Shown here piece after piece: positions 1 through 8,257 of a stretch of 64,000 bases of DNA (within the stretch, counting starts at the first letter, position 1; each line of letters opens with the position of its first letter). Made by a program: the position numbers and the translations under genes. The notes under the pieces are model-generated. The model saw nothing but the letters and a program-made list of their open reading frames with translations, was not told the DNA's origin and did no database searches. This DNA comes from Kitasatospora sp. MAA4 (GTDB taxonomy: Bacteria; Actinomycetota; Actinomycetes; Streptomycetales; Streptomycetaceae): the NCBI RefSeq assembly GCF_029893355.1, contig NZ_JARZAI010000023.1, positions 62,001-126,000 of the forward strand, given 5' to 3'.

Positions 1-13
1 TCTGACTGGTCAT
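1..13 (-). CDS. Second sugar ABC permease, first codons only (runs off the window)
   Basis: An ATG at 13..11 overlaps the TGA stop of the upstream permease gene (ATGA overlap) and begins M-T-S-Q before the window ends. In carbohydrate ABC operons of this type the binding protein and MalF-type permease are usually followed by a MalG-type permease, so that is the likely identity. Only four codons are visible, so the function is inferred from position alone. Confidence 0.45.
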
Positions 14-1023
14 CGGGTGGTCCGCTCCTTGCGCAGCTGGACGATGTTGTAGGCGACCAGCGGGAGCACCGCGAGGAAGAGGATCACCGCGAGGGCGCTG
101 CCCCGGCCGACGTTGAACTGCACGAAGGACTGCGAGTACATCTCGTTGGCGAGCACCTGGGTGCCGAAGTTGCCGCCGGTCATGGTGCGCACGATGTCGA
201 AGGCCTTCAGCGTGACGATCATGACGGTGGTCAGCACGACGACCAGGGTGGTGCGGATCATCGGGACGGTGACGTACCAGAAGAGCCGCAGCCCGCTCGC
301 GCCGTCCAGCCTGGCGGCCTCGGTCACCTCGTCCGGGATCGCCTTGATCGCGGCGGAGAGCACCACCATGGCGAAGCCGGTCTGCACCCAGACCATCACG
401 GCCATCAGCAGGAAGTCGTTCAGCGGGTGGTCGAGGATCCAGTTGGGCGGGTGCTTCCAGCCGAGCCGGCCGACCAGCTCGCTGAGCAGGCCGATCTGCG
501 GCTGGCCGGCCTCACGGGACTCGTAGACGAACTTCCAGATGATGCTGGCGCCGACCAGCGAGACCGCCATCGGCATGAAGACCAGCGACTTGTAGAGCGC
601 CTGCCACTTCATCCGCTCCACCGCGAGGGCCAGCGCCAGACCCAGACCGGTCGCCGCGAGCGGCGCGACCAGCAGCCAGAGCAGCGTGTTGAGCAGCACC
701 TGGTGGATGGAGTCGGTGGTCAGCGCCCACCCGTAGTTCCTGCCGCCGAGGAAGCGGGTGCTGTCGTCGTTGCGGAAGCTCAGGTAGAGGGTCCGGATCA
801 GCGGTGCCACCAGCCCCACCAGGAGCAGCAGCACCGCGGGACCCAGCAGAACCGCGATCGCCGTCGGCCGCCCGAGCCGCCCGGTCGCCCGGCCCGCGAC
901 GAAGAAGACCACCAGGAGGATGCCCAGGAAGCCGGCGATCGCGCCGAGGCTGTTGCCCAGCTTGATCGCGGCGTCGTTCCAGGCGGAGTCGGCGAGTTGG
1001 GTGCCGGCGAGGAGCATGCGCAC
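10..1023 (-). CDS. Carbohydrate ABC transporter permease, MalF/AglF type
   Basis: Integral membrane subunit of a binding-protein-dependent sugar importer, 337 residues. About two thirds along is the cytoplasmic EAA loop (EAARLDGASGLRLFWYVTVP), which docks to the ATPase. Hydrophobic segments precede it (for example ILLVVFFVAG and LLGPAVLLLLVGLVAPL) and follow it (AVILFLAVLPLVAYNIV). The start is GTG at 1023, placed 7 bases behind a strong AGGAGG; the next in-frame ATG is two codons in. It lies 10 bases downstream of the binding-protein gene, and its ribosome binding site overlaps that gene's stop. No ATPase is visible; actinomycetes often share one MsiK-type ATPase among sugar importers. The sugar cannot be read from sequence; alpha-glucoside systems are a reasonable guess only. 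Confidence 0.88.
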   Translation of the reverse strand: MRMLLAGTQLADSAWNDAAIKLGNSLGAIAGFLGILLVVFFVAGRATGRLGRPTAIAVLLGPAVLLLLVGLVAPLIRTLYLSFRNDDSTRFLGGRNYGWALTTDSIHQVLLNTLLWLLVAPLAATGLGLALALAVERMKWQALYKSLVFMPMAVSLVGASIIWKFVYESREAGQPQIGLLSELVGRLGWKHPPNWILDHPLNDFLLMAVMVWVQTGFAMVVLSAAIKAIPDEVTEAARLDGASGLRLFWYVTVPMIRTTLVVVLTTVMIVTLKAFDIVRTMTGGNFGTQVLANEMYSQSFVQFNVGRGSALAVILFLAVLPLVAYNIVQLRKERTTR

Positions 1024-1033
1024 GATGTCCCTC

Positions 1034-2404
1034 CTACTGCGGCCAGGACGCGTCGATGTCGGCGGCCACCCGCTGGATCGACTGCCCCTCGGCGAACCAG
1101 GCCGTGAGCGACTTCCACTCCTGGCCCGAGCCGACCGCCGCGGGCATCATGTCCGAGGCGTCGAAGCGGAAGGTCGCGGTCGGGTCGGTCAGCGCGGCGG
1201 CCGAGAGCTGGTCGATCGGGTCCGTGTAGAGGCTCTTGTCGACGCCCTGGTTGGCCGAGACCCACCCGCTGGCGACCTTCACCCGGCTGCTCGCCCAGTC
1301 CGCGGTGGAGAGGTAGTTCTGCACCGCCTGCACCTCCGGCCGACTGGAGAACGCGGCCAGGAACTCGCCGCCGCCCTCCACCGGGTTGGCGATGGCCGGG
1401 TTCACCGCGGGCAGCTGGAAGGCGAAGACGTCACCGTCGGGCGCGACCTTGGCGGTCTTGGGCCACTGCGCCTCGTAGAACGAAGCCTGTTGCAGCATCC
1501 AGCACTTGCCGGTGAGGATCGGGGCGCCCGCGTCCTGGAAGGTCGTGGTGGCGATCGACTTCACGTCGCCGATGCCCGCATTGACCCAGGCCGGGTTCTG
1601 CATCCAGTCGGCCACGGTCTGCATGGCGGAGGTGATCTGCGGGTCGCTGAACTTGATCGTGTGGTTCACCCACTTGTCGTAGACGTCGCCGCCCTGGCCG
1701 CCGAGGACGACCTCCTCCAGCCAGTCGGTGGCGGGCCACCCGGTGGCCGTGCCGGAGCCGATGCCGCCGCACCAGGGCTTGCTGCCACCGGCCTTGGCGA
1801 TCTTGTCGCTGAGTGCCATCAGGTCCTTCCAGGTCTTGGGCACCTGGTAGCCCGCCTGCTGGAAGGCCTTGGGCGAGTACCAGACCAGCGACTTCATGTT
1901 GGCGCTCATCGGCGCGGCGTAGAACGTCCCGTTGACCGAGCCGTAGGTCTTCCAGACCGGGCTCCACTTGTTCTCGTTGTCGACCGTCTGGGCCGGCGGT
2001 TTGACGACCTTTCCGGTCTTGACCATCTGGGCGAGCAGACCGGGCTGCGGAATGATCGCGAGATCGGGTGCGTTTCCGCCGGCGACCCGGACCGGGAGTT
2101 GGGACTCGAAGTCGTTGGAGCCCTCGTAGGAGATCTTGATGCCGGTACAAGTACTGAACTCGGACCAGGACTTCTGCAGGGAGTCCGACTCCGGGCTGAG
2201 GATCGAGGCGAACATCGTCACCTGCGTCCCGGCGTGTCCGGCGTAGGGCTGGTACTTGGCGCAGTCGCCGGTCAGGGTGGCGCCCGCATGGGCCGAGCCG
2301 CCCGAGCTGGAGCTGTTGGAGCAGGCGGCGGTCAGGGCCAAGCCCAGTACGGCCGGAGCCACCAGTAGACGATTGCGGAGCCGGACACTCTTCGTGGTCT
2401 TCAA
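1034..2404 (-). CDS. Extracellular sugar-binding lipoprotein (ABC importer, family 1)
   Basis: Predicted lipoprotein of 456 residues. It has a basic N-terminus, a hydrophobic stretch and a lipobox LTAAC with the Cys at about residue 28, followed by a Ser-rich linker. The mature part has the features of family-1 solute-binding proteins: ANAPDLAII-like text near residue 110 and many Trp/Tyr residues suited to stacking on sugar rings. It would capture a carbohydrate outside the membrane and deliver it to the permeases encoded next. The start codon is TTG at 2404 with AGGAG about 7 bases upstream. It is the first gene of the importer operon, so expression is probably set in the 143-base gap before it. 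The substrate is not determinable here. Confidence 0.85.
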   Translation of the reverse strand: MKTTKSVRLRNRLLVAPAVLGLALTAACSNSSSSGGSAHAGATLTGDCAKYQPYAGHAGTQVTMFASILSPESDSLQKSWSEFSTCTGIKISYEGSNDFESQLPVRVAGGNAPDLAIIPQPGLLAQMVKTGKVVKPPAQTVDNENKWSPVWKTYGSVNGTFYAAPMSANMKSLVWYSPKAFQQAGYQVPKTWKDLMALSDKIAKAGGSKPWCGGIGSGTATGWPATDWLEEVVLGGQGGDVYDKWVNHTIKFSDPQITSAMQTVADWMQNPAWVNAGIGDVKSIATTTFQDAGAPILTGKCWMLQQASFYEAQWPKTAKVAPDGDVFAFQLPAVNPAIANPVEGGGEFLAAFSSRPEVQAVQNYLSTADWASSRVKVASGWVSANQGVDKSLYTDPIDQLSAAALTDPTATFRFDASDMMPAAVGSGQEWKSLTAWFAEGQSIQRVAADIDASWPQ

Positions 2405-2547
2405 AGCGCTCTCCTGCGGCCTGGTGGAGACGAGTTGGCGCTGCGCTGAACCGGAGATCGAAAGCCGTCACTGGCTTGGAGACGTTAACGCACCCGCCCC
2501 CTGAGGTGAAGGGACACGTTCAGGTTTATCCACAAAAGGGCTTCAAC
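2405..2547 (-). promoter_or_regulatory. Upstream region of the sugar importer, with a possible LacI-type operator
   Basis: This gap separates the end of the P450 gene cvnF from the start of the binding-protein gene. It contains the perfect palindrome CGTTAACG at 2483-2490. A second palindromic core, AGCGCT, lies right at the ribosome binding site (about 2405-2411). Sugar operons in actinomycetes are commonly repressed by LacI-family proteins that bind short palindromes with a central CG or similar step. No regulator gene is in view, and I could not assign a clear -35/-10 pair, so this is a weak call. Confidence 0.25.
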
Positions 2548-3768
2548 TCAACGCAGGCGCACCGGCAGCGTCTGCAGGCTGTTGACCACGATCGAGGCGC
2601 CCGGGCGCAGTTCCCCGTCCGGTACCGCGAGCGCCAGGTCGGGGAAGCGCGCGAAGAGCGCCGGCAGCGCCACCTGCGCCTCCAGCCGGGCCAGCGGCGA
2701 ACCCGGGCAGACGTGCGGGCCGTGGCCGAAGGAGAGGTGGCGGATCGGGTCCCGGGTCACGTCGAAGAGCTCCGCCGTGACGCCGTGCTGCAACGGGTCG
2801 CGGCCGATCGCGTTGTACGAGATCAGCACCGGGTCGCCGGCCGGTATCAGCACGCCGTCGACCGTGATCGGCTCGGCGGCGAAGCGGAAGAGGAAGTTGC
2901 TGGTCGGCGGCGTCCAGCGGAGCGACTCCTCCACCACCGCCGCCCAGGACACCTCGCCCGAGCGCACCAGCGCGAGCTGGTCGGGGTGGGTGAGCAGCGC
3001 CCGCACCGCGTTGGTGATCAGGTTGACGGTCGTCTCGTGGCCGGCCGCGATGATCACCCGCAGGGTGGCCGCCGCCTCGGCGTCGCTCAGCCCGTCACCC
3101 TGGCCGCCGCTGTCGTCGACGTCGGCGGCCAGCAGGGCACTGGTCAGGTCCTCGCCCGGCTCCTTGCGCCGCTGCTCGACCAGACCGCCGACGAAGGCGT
3201 TCAGCGCGGCGATCGTCGCCTGGATGCCCGCCGGGTCCGGCACACTGCTGAAGAAGCGCTCGTACAGCTCCCGCAGGTACGCGTGGTCGGCCGGGTCCAC
3301 GCCGAGCAGGGTGCCGATCACCGTCATCGGCAGCGGAAACGCGAAGGCGGTCTTCAGGTCGACCTCCGCCGCGCCCGCCTCCAGACCGTCCAGCAACTCG
3401 GCCGTGATCGCCTCGATCTGCGGACGCATCAACTCCACCCGACGCGGCGTGAAGGCCTGCGCGACCAGCGCGCGCAGCCGCCGGTGCGCCTCCCCGTCGG
3501 TGGTGACCATGCTCGGTCCGGGTACCGCCAGGCCGATCAGCGGCCAGCTCCTGGGCACCTCGCCGCGCTGGAAGGCGGCCCAGTGGGCGGCGTCCTTGAC
3601 CAGGCGCTGGTCGGTCAGCAGCGCGCGGGCGGCCGCGTGCCGGGTGACCGCCCAGGCCTGGACGCCGCCCGGCAGCTCCACCGCGGCCACCGAACCGGCG
3701 GCCCGCAGCAGCGCGCCCTCGCCGGCGCTGTCGCGGGCGAAGGGATCCAGCACGATCGGTGTGCTCAT
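2548..3768 (-). CDS. cvnF: Conservon cytochrome P450, CvnF type (CYP154-like)
   Basis: Cytochrome P450 of 406 residues, a normal bacterial length. It has the complete motif set: I-helix AGHETT at 242-247, K-helix ESLR (ExxR) at 281-284, and the haem loop FGHGPHVCPG with the thiolate Cys at about 354. It should bind haem and accept electrons from a ferredoxin encoded elsewhere. It is the last gene of the conservon; its ATG overlaps the stop of cvnE (ATGA), so the two P450s are translationally coupled. Several conservons of S. coelicolor end with a CYP157/CYP154 pair, and this gene fits the second position. The substrate is unknown. Confidence 0.88.
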   Translation of the reverse strand: MSTPIVLDPFARDSAGEGALLRAAGSVAAVELPGGVQAWAVTRHAAARALLTDQRLVKDAAHWAAFQRGEVPRSWPLIGLAVPGPSMVTTDGEAHRRLRALVAQAFTPRRVELMRPQIEAITAELLDGLEAGAAEVDLKTAFAFPLPMTVIGTLLGVDPADHAYLRELYERFFSSVPDPAGIQATIAALNAFVGGLVEQRRKEPGEDLTSALLAADVDDSGGQGDGLSDAEAAATLRVIIAAGHETTVNLITNAVRALLTHPDQLALVRSGEVSWAAVVEESLRWTPPTSNFLFRFAAEPITVDGVLIPAGDPVLISYNAIGRDPLQHGVTAELFDVTRDPIRHLSFGHGPHVCPGSPLARLEAQVALPALFARFPDLALAVPDGELRPGASIVVNSLQTLPVRLR

Positions 3769-5030
3769 CAGAGTGCTCCTCCATCAGAAGTCCGGAACCC
3801 CGGCGTGAACCCGACGGGCAGCGCCACCAGCGCCCGCACCCAGGCCGACGGATGCCAGACCAGGGCGTGCTCGGCGACCGCGAGCCGCAGGTCCGGCAGC
3901 CGGTCGAGCAGTACCTCGATCGCGGTGCCGGCGATCACCTCCGCCGCCTCCTGGGCCGGGAACGGGCAGCGGTGCTCGCCGTGCGAGAAGCTCATGTGCG
4001 CGTGGTTGCCCTCGGCGGCCGCGCCGTTCTCCTGGCGCACCGCCGGGTCGGCGTTGGAGCCCGCCAGGCCGAGCAGCAGCATGTCGCCGGCGGCGATCTG
4101 CTGGCCGCCGAGCCGGGTGTCCCGGGTGGCCCACCGGCCGGCGAAGATCTGGGTCGGGGTGTCCTCCCAGAGCGCCTCGGTGAGCGCCTGTGCGATGCTC
4201 CGGCGACCACCCGAGAGCGAGGCCGCGAAACGCTCGTCGGTGAGCATCAGACGCAGGGCGTTGGCGATCCAGTACGAGGTCGGCTGGTGGCCGGCGATCA
4301 GCAGCACCCGCAGGTCGCGCATGATCTCCTCGTCGCTCAGCCCGGCCTGGTGCATCAGCAGGCTGGTGGTGACGTCCGATCCCGGCCGGTCCCGCTTGGC
4401 CTCCACCAGCTCCAGCATGACGGTGAGCAGCCGCTGCGCCCCGCTCTGCGCGTCCGCACCGCCGTCCAGCATGTCCAGCAGGCCGCGGATCAGCACCGGC
4501 GCCTGGGCGTCGTCCAGCCCGAACATCCAGCACAGCACCAGCAGCGGCACCCGGTGCGCGTACTCGGCGACCAGGTCCGCCTCACCGCGCCCGGCGAACT
4601 CGTCGATCAGCAGGTCGGCGATCTGCTCGCACTTCTTCTTCAGCTCGTACGGGTCCACCGCCGACAGCGCGTCGGTGACCGCCGCCGACCGGCGCTGGTG
4701 CTCGGCGCCCTCGGCGTACAGGATCGACGGGACCGGCGCCATCATCGGCTTGAGCGGCCAGTCGGCGGGGATGCTCGGCCAGGCGTTCCAGCGGGAGGAG
4801 TCGCGGCCGAACAGTTTGGGCTGACTGGTCACCAGCTGGAGCTCGCGGTAGCCGATGACCAGCCAGGCCGGCACCCCACCGGCCAGCTCGACGGGCGCCA
4901 CCGGGCCGTGCGCGCCGCGCAGTTCGCGGTAGACCTGGCTCGGATCGGTCTGGAACCGCGGGCCGTGCAGCGGGGCCGCGGCGGCGTGCGCCGGACAGCC
5001 CGGCGGTGGGGTGGTCGCTGGCTCGGTCAC
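3768..5030 (-). CDS. cvnE: Conservon cytochrome P450, CvnE type (CYP157-like), lacking ExxR
   Basis: P450-fold protein of 420 residues with altered signature motifs. The haem loop reads SFSHGEHRCPFP with the Cys at about 355, so haem binding is expected. The K-helix motif normally written ExxR is EALW at 285-288 (about 4167-4178), with Trp in place of the Arg. The I-helix normally written AGxET is AGHQPT at 246-251, losing the Glu-Thr pair that helps proton delivery. Loss of ExxR is a known trait of the CYP157 family, which also lives in conservons. The GTG start overlaps the stop of cvnD (GTGA). It may not be a conventional monooxygenase; a role as partner of the next P450 or of the GTPase complex is possible but unproven. 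Confidence 0.87.
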   Translation of the reverse strand: MTEPATTPPPGCPAHAAAAPLHGPRFQTDPSQVYRELRGAHGPVAPVELAGGVPAWLVIGYRELQLVTSQPKLFGRDSSRWNAWPSIPADWPLKPMMAPVPSILYAEGAEHQRRSAAVTDALSAVDPYELKKKCEQIADLLIDEFAGRGEADLVAEYAHRVPLLVLCWMFGLDDAQAPVLIRGLLDMLDGGADAQSGAQRLLTVMLELVEAKRDRPGSDVTTSLLMHQAGLSDEEIMRDLRVLLIAGHQPTSYWIANALRLMLTDERFAASLSGGRRSIAQALTEALWEDTPTQIFAGRWATRDTRLGGQQIAAGDMLLLGLAGSNADPAVRQENGAAAEGNHAHMSFSHGEHRCPFPAQEAAEVIAGTAIEVLLDRLPDLRLAVAEHALVWHPSAWVRALVALPVGFTPGFRTSDGGAL

Positions 5031-5671
5031 GGTGCGCTCTCCAGTTCGACGCGGTGCGGATGTTCGGCTTCGGCGCGGGCATAGAGGTGGCGGACCAGCT
5101 CGATCAGCACCTGCTTGCTGGACTCCCGGTCACGTGCGTCGCAGTCCAGCAGCGGGACTCCGGGCGACAGGTCCAGGGCCTCGCGGACCTCCGCGAGGCT
5201 GTGCCGCGGCGGCTCGAAGTTGTTGCGGGCCACCACGAACGGCGTCCCGTGGTGCTCGAGGCGGTCGATCGCGTACCAGGACTCGTCCAGCCGCCGGGTG
5301 TCCACCAGCACGACCGCGCCCAGCGCGCCGGTGAAGAGCCGGTCCCAGAGGAACCAGAAACGTTCCTGCCCCGGGGCGCCGAAGAGGTACAGCACGCTCT
5401 CGGCGGAGAGCGTGATCCGGCCGAAGTCGAAGGCCACCGTGGTGGCGCGCTTGTCCCGGACCGCCGACGGGTCGTCGACACCGATCCCGGCGCGGGTCAT
5501 CACCTCCTCGGTGGCCAGCGGCCGGATCTCGCTCACCGAGCCGACCAGCGTGGTCTTGCCGGCGCCGAAGCCGCCGACCACCACGATCTTCAGCGCGTTG
5601 TCGGCGGTGCTCCGCAGCGGCGTCCGCGCGGCGGGGGGCAGAACCGCGGCATCAGAGCTTCTGGAGTCCAT
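5027..5671 (-). CDS. cvnD: Conservon small GTPase CvnD (ATP/GTP-binding protein)
   Basis: Small Ras/MglA-like GTPase of 214 residues. The P-loop is GGFGAGKTT at about 33-41. A G3-like segment, LFGAPGQERFWFLWD, follows, with GAPGQ in place of the common DTAGQ. A degenerate G4, RNNFE, sits further on. In conservons this protein is thought to work at the membrane with CvnA, B and C in a complex reminiscent of eukaryotic G-protein coupled systems. Its ATG lies 20 bases inside the end of cvnC, and its stop overlaps the cvnE start. The N-terminal 20 residues are not conserved in character and may be regulatory. Confidence 0.92.
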   Translation of the reverse strand: MDSRSSDAAVLPPAARTPLRSTADNALKIVVVGGFGAGKTTLVGSVSEIRPLATEEVMTRAGIGVDDPSAVRDKRATTVAFDFGRITLSAESVLYLFGAPGQERFWFLWDRLFTGALGAVVLVDTRRLDESWYAIDRLEHHGTPFVVARNNFEPPRHSLAEVREALDLSPGVPLLDCDARDRESSKQVLIELVRHLYARAEAEHPHRVELESAP

Positions 5672-6017
5672 GGAGCACCTGCTTCAGCATGTCGAGGTCG
5701 GGCAACTTCGCCTGGGCGGGGACGAACCGAGGGTGGCGGGCGGTGATCCGGCCCGCCTCCAGCAGGTCGCCGAGCAGGATCTTGACGACGCTGACCGGCA
5801 GGCCCAGCTCGGCGGCCACCTCCACCACCGCGGTCGGACGCGCGCACAGCCGCAGGATCCTGGCGTGCTCGGACTGCATCCCGGGCTGCGGCTCGTCCTC
5901 CGAGACGATCAGGGTCACCACGTCGAAGGCGTGCTGCGGGGCCTGACTGCGGCCGCCGGTCACCGTGTAGAGCCGGTCCGGATCGTCGTCCCGGGCCGGC
6001 TGCCCGACCCGGGTCAC
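5652..6017 (-). CDS. cvnC: Conservon DUF742 protein CvnC
   Basis: Protein of 121 residues of the DUF742 family. It has a winged-helix-like core: text such as PTAVVEVAAELGLPVSVVKILLGDLLEAG (about 58-86) looks like an HTH with a following wing, and the C-terminus LKQVLHGLQKL is typical. The start was set to GTG at 6017, which overlaps the stop of cvnB (GTGA); a longer frame exists upstream but is arginine/glycine-rich shadow sequence. It sits third in the conservon and is expected to bind CvnB/CvnD rather than act as a free transcription factor. DNA binding has not been shown here. Confidence 0.9.
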   Translation of the reverse strand: MTRVGQPARDDDPDRLYTVTGGRSQAPQHAFDVVTLIVSEDEPQPGMQSEHARILRLCARPTAVVEVAAELGLPVSVVKILLGDLLEAGRITARHPRFVPAQAKLPDLDMLKQVLHGLQKL

Positions 6018-6433
6018 GGCGCCGGGGTGGCGTCGATCCCGCGCGGCGGCGAGCTGAGGAACGTGCCGATCTGCTCCACCAGCGCGTGCATCCGGTGGCC
6101 GACCAGCCCGACGTCGGCGCTCTCGTCGGTCACCACCGCCAGGTGCGCGCCGGCGCCGGCCTCCACGATGCACAGGATGCCGCCGTGGAACTCCGTCATC
6201 GACTGGCGCACCCCGCCCGTCCCGTCACCGAACTCGATCGAGGCGCCGTGCGACAGGCTCTGGATGCCGGAGGCTATCGCGGCCAGCTGGTCGGCCTGGT
6301 CGGTGCCGAGCGCGGCGCTGTGGCAGAGCTTCAGGCCGTCGGCGGAGAGCACCAGGGCGTGTCTGGCACCGGGGGTGTCGGTCAGCAGGTTCTCCAACAG
6401 CCAGTCGAGATCGCGGTCGGCAGTGCTGCTCAT
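6014..6433 (-). CDS. cvnB: Conservon roadblock/LC7 protein CvnB
   Basis: Roadblock/LC7-domain protein of 139 residues, the family that regulates small GTPases such as MglA. The fold is visible as DLDWLLENLLTDTPGARHALVLSADGL at the N-terminus and the later strand GILCIVEAGAGAHLAVV. It probably acts as a scaffold or activator for the GTPase CvnD. Its ATG overlaps the cvnA stop (ATGA) and its own stop overlaps the cvnC start, so the ratio of the subunits is likely fixed by coupling. Confidence 0.93.
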   Translation of the reverse strand: MSSTADRDLDWLLENLLTDTPGARHALVLSADGLKLCHSAALGTDQADQLAAIASGIQSLSHGASIEFGDGTGGVRQSMTEFHGGILCIVEAGAGAHLAVVTDESADVGLVGHRMHALVEQIGTFLSSPPRGIDATPAP

Positions 6434-7992
6434 CAGGAGTTGTCCTTCGGGAGGTCAGCGGGGGGAGCAGGGTGGGGAGGTACGGACTGCGGGCCCTGGA
6501 CGGCCTGCCGGAACGCGCCGAACCGGCCGGCCGTCTCCGGCCGGCCGGTCTTCGCCGCGGGGGCGGCGACCGATCCGGTGGCGGCCGACATGGTCTGGCC
6601 GCGACGGCGCTTGGGCAGGCCGCCGTCGGTGATCGGCGGCGGCGGGACGGACTGCGGCGCGGTGGCCGCCGGCGCGGGCCGGGCGGTCACCCGGACCGGC
6701 TGCGCCGCGGCGGGCTCGGGGTGGGCGACGAGCTGCTCCGGGATCAGCATCACGACGCCCGTGCCGCCGCGCGAGGAGGGGCGGAAGGAGATCGACAGGC
6801 CGTGCTTGCGCGCCAGCGCGCCGACCACGGCGAGGCCGAGCCGGGTGCCGGCCGACAGCGCCGTCAGGTCCAACGCCTCGCCCGATACGGCCCGTTCGGC
6901 CCGGCGCAGCCAGACCTCGGAGAGGCCCAGGCCGCCGTCCTCGACGGTGATCACCAGGCCTGAGTGCAACTCCTCGACGTAGACGTGCACCTCGGCCGGC
7001 GGGGCCGAGAAGTTGGTGGCGTTGTCCAGGAGTTCGGCGAGCGCGTGCATCACGCCCTCGGCCGCGTAGCCGGCCACCGCGGCGGTGCTCGCGGAGTGCA
7101 GCCGGACCCGCTGGTAGGCGCCGATCCGGCCGAGCGCCCCGCGCAGGATGCTCTCCACCGCGATCGGCTTGGTCCACCGGCGGCCGCTACGGGCGCCGGT
7201 GAGCACGGCGATGCTGTCGGCCATCCGTCCCGCCTGCGCGGTGCTGTGGTCCAGCCGCAGCAGGTCGCCGAGCACCTCCTCGCCGTGCCGGTGCTCCATC
7301 TCGCGCAGCTCGGCGTGCATGCTGGTGGCCAGTGCCTGGACCCGCCCGGCGGCCGTCGCGCAGACCGCCAGCGCCGCCGCCCGCTGCCGCTCCCCGTAGG
7401 CGACCTCCCGGGCCATCAGCCGCAGCAGGTCCTCGTGCGCGGTCTGCCGGTGCTCCACCAGGACGGTGTCCACCGAGGCCCCGGCCCGCAGCCGGCCCAC
7501 CACCTGGGGAATCGTCTGCTCGGCCAGCCGGGCGAGTTCGGCCCGCTCGTCGTCCGCCGCGGCGCGGGCGGCGGCGGCCTCGGCGCGGGCCTCGACGGTC
7601 TCCGAACGGGCGGCCAGCAGCTCGATCCGGGCCGCCTCGGCCTCCGTGCGGGCCGCGTTGGCGCGCGCCCGGGAGGCCTGCGCCTCGGACACCGCGGCCG
7701 CCGTGTCGGTACCGGCCCGCAGCGCGGCGGCGTGCGCCGCCTCCACCCTGGCCTGCCCCTCCGCCAGCTGGACCCGCAACCGCCCGACCCGCCCACGCAG
7801 GACGACGGCCGCCACCACCGCCGCACACCAGGCCAGCGCCGCCGCCGACGCCCAGAGCGCGACCACCGACCGCTCCGCGGAAGGCGCCGCCGCGCGGGCG
7901 GCGACGACGGCACCGGCGCCCGCCAGCACGGCCGCGAGGGCACAGAGCAGCCCGACCGGTGCACCGGTCGGGCGTCGAAGGCGTGCGGTCAT
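6433..7992 (-). CDS. cvnA: Conservon membrane sensor histidine-kinase-like protein CvnA
   Basis: Membrane protein of 519 residues heading the conservon. Two transmembrane segments lie near the N-terminus (about 11-34 and 44-66), followed by a long Ala/Glu/Arg coiled coil to about residue 170. A helical domain with an H-box-like LLRLDHSTAQ comes next, then a GHKL ATPase: N-box LLDNATNFSAPP, G1 VEDGGLGLS, and a G2 region GTRLGLAVVGALARKHGL. The C-terminus is a proline-rich tail. The start was set at ATG 7992, preceded by GAGGATCAGCTG; the longer frame begins 25 codons earlier without a good ribosome site. It should sense a signal at the membrane and pass it to the CvnB/C/D module. Confidence 0.9.
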   Translation of the reverse strand: MTARLRRPTGAPVGLLCALAAVLAGAGAVVAARAAAPSAERSVVALWASAAALAWCAAVVAAVVLRGRVGRLRVQLAEGQARVEAAHAAALRAGTDTAAAVSEAQASRARANAARTEAEAARIELLAARSETVEARAEAAAARAAADDERAELARLAEQTIPQVVGRLRAGASVDTVLVEHRQTAHEDLLRLMAREVAYGERQRAAALAVCATAAGRVQALATSMHAELREMEHRHGEEVLGDLLRLDHSTAQAGRMADSIAVLTGARSGRRWTKPIAVESILRGALGRIGAYQRVRLHSASTAAVAGYAAEGVMHALAELLDNATNFSAPPAEVHVYVEELHSGLVITVEDGGLGLSEVWLRRAERAVSGEALDLTALSAGTRLGLAVVGALARKHGLSISFRPSSRGGTGVVMLIPEQLVAHPEPAAAQPVRVTARPAPAATAPQSVPPPPITDGGLPKRRRGQTMSAATGSVAAPAAKTGRPETAGRFGAFRQAVQGPQSVPPHPAPPADLPKDNS

Positions 7993-8089
7993 CAGCTGAT
8001 CCTCGGGGTGAGCGTCGGAGTCAGAACGGGTGACGGCGGACCTCTCTCCCGTCACCGGGAGATACATGATCAGTTCACGCAGTCAACAG

Positions 8090-8117
8090 ATCATATCGAT
8101 TCAGATGCGCGTCTCAA
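8090..8117 (-). promoter_or_regulatory. Probable promoter of the conservon operon
   Basis: On the minus strand TTGAGA (8117-8112) is separated by 16 bases from TATGAT (8095-8090), a good match to a housekeeping sigma promoter. Transcription would start near 8083, giving a leader of about 90 bases to the cvnA ATG at 7992. A second, weaker pair, TTGACT/TATCTC, follows inside the leader. Confidence 0.5.
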
Positions 8118-8200
8118 CCGGTCAGTTGACGCATTGTGCTCTCCCCGGTCCGGACAAGTGACGTCAGGGTGCGAACCACCCGAAGGCTGAGACGCAACGC

Positions 8201-8240
8201 AAAAGGTGGGGCGAGGACCGAAGTCCTCGCCCCACCCTTT
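8201..8240. terminator. Strong hairpin terminator downstream of nrdJ
   Basis: Arms at 8201-8218 and 8223-8240 form an 18-base-pair stem with a single A-C mismatch and a CGAA tetraloop. The outer end is A-rich on one side and T-rich on the other. It begins 17 bases past the nrdJ stop, and nrdJ is transcribed towards it, so it should end the nrdR-nrdJ transcript and shield the conservon. Confidence 0.9.
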
Positions 8241-8257
8241 CGACCTACTTCAGGTGA

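Noticed and set aside
2483..2490. CGTTAACG as a LexA box
   Set aside because: It is a palindrome but lacks the GAAC-4N-GTTC pattern; a LacI-type operator is the better guess.
2476..4824. Very long plus-strand open frame of 782 codons
   Set aside because: It runs antisense to the two P450 genes and is Arg/Gly/His-rich, the usual shadow of high-GC coding sequence.
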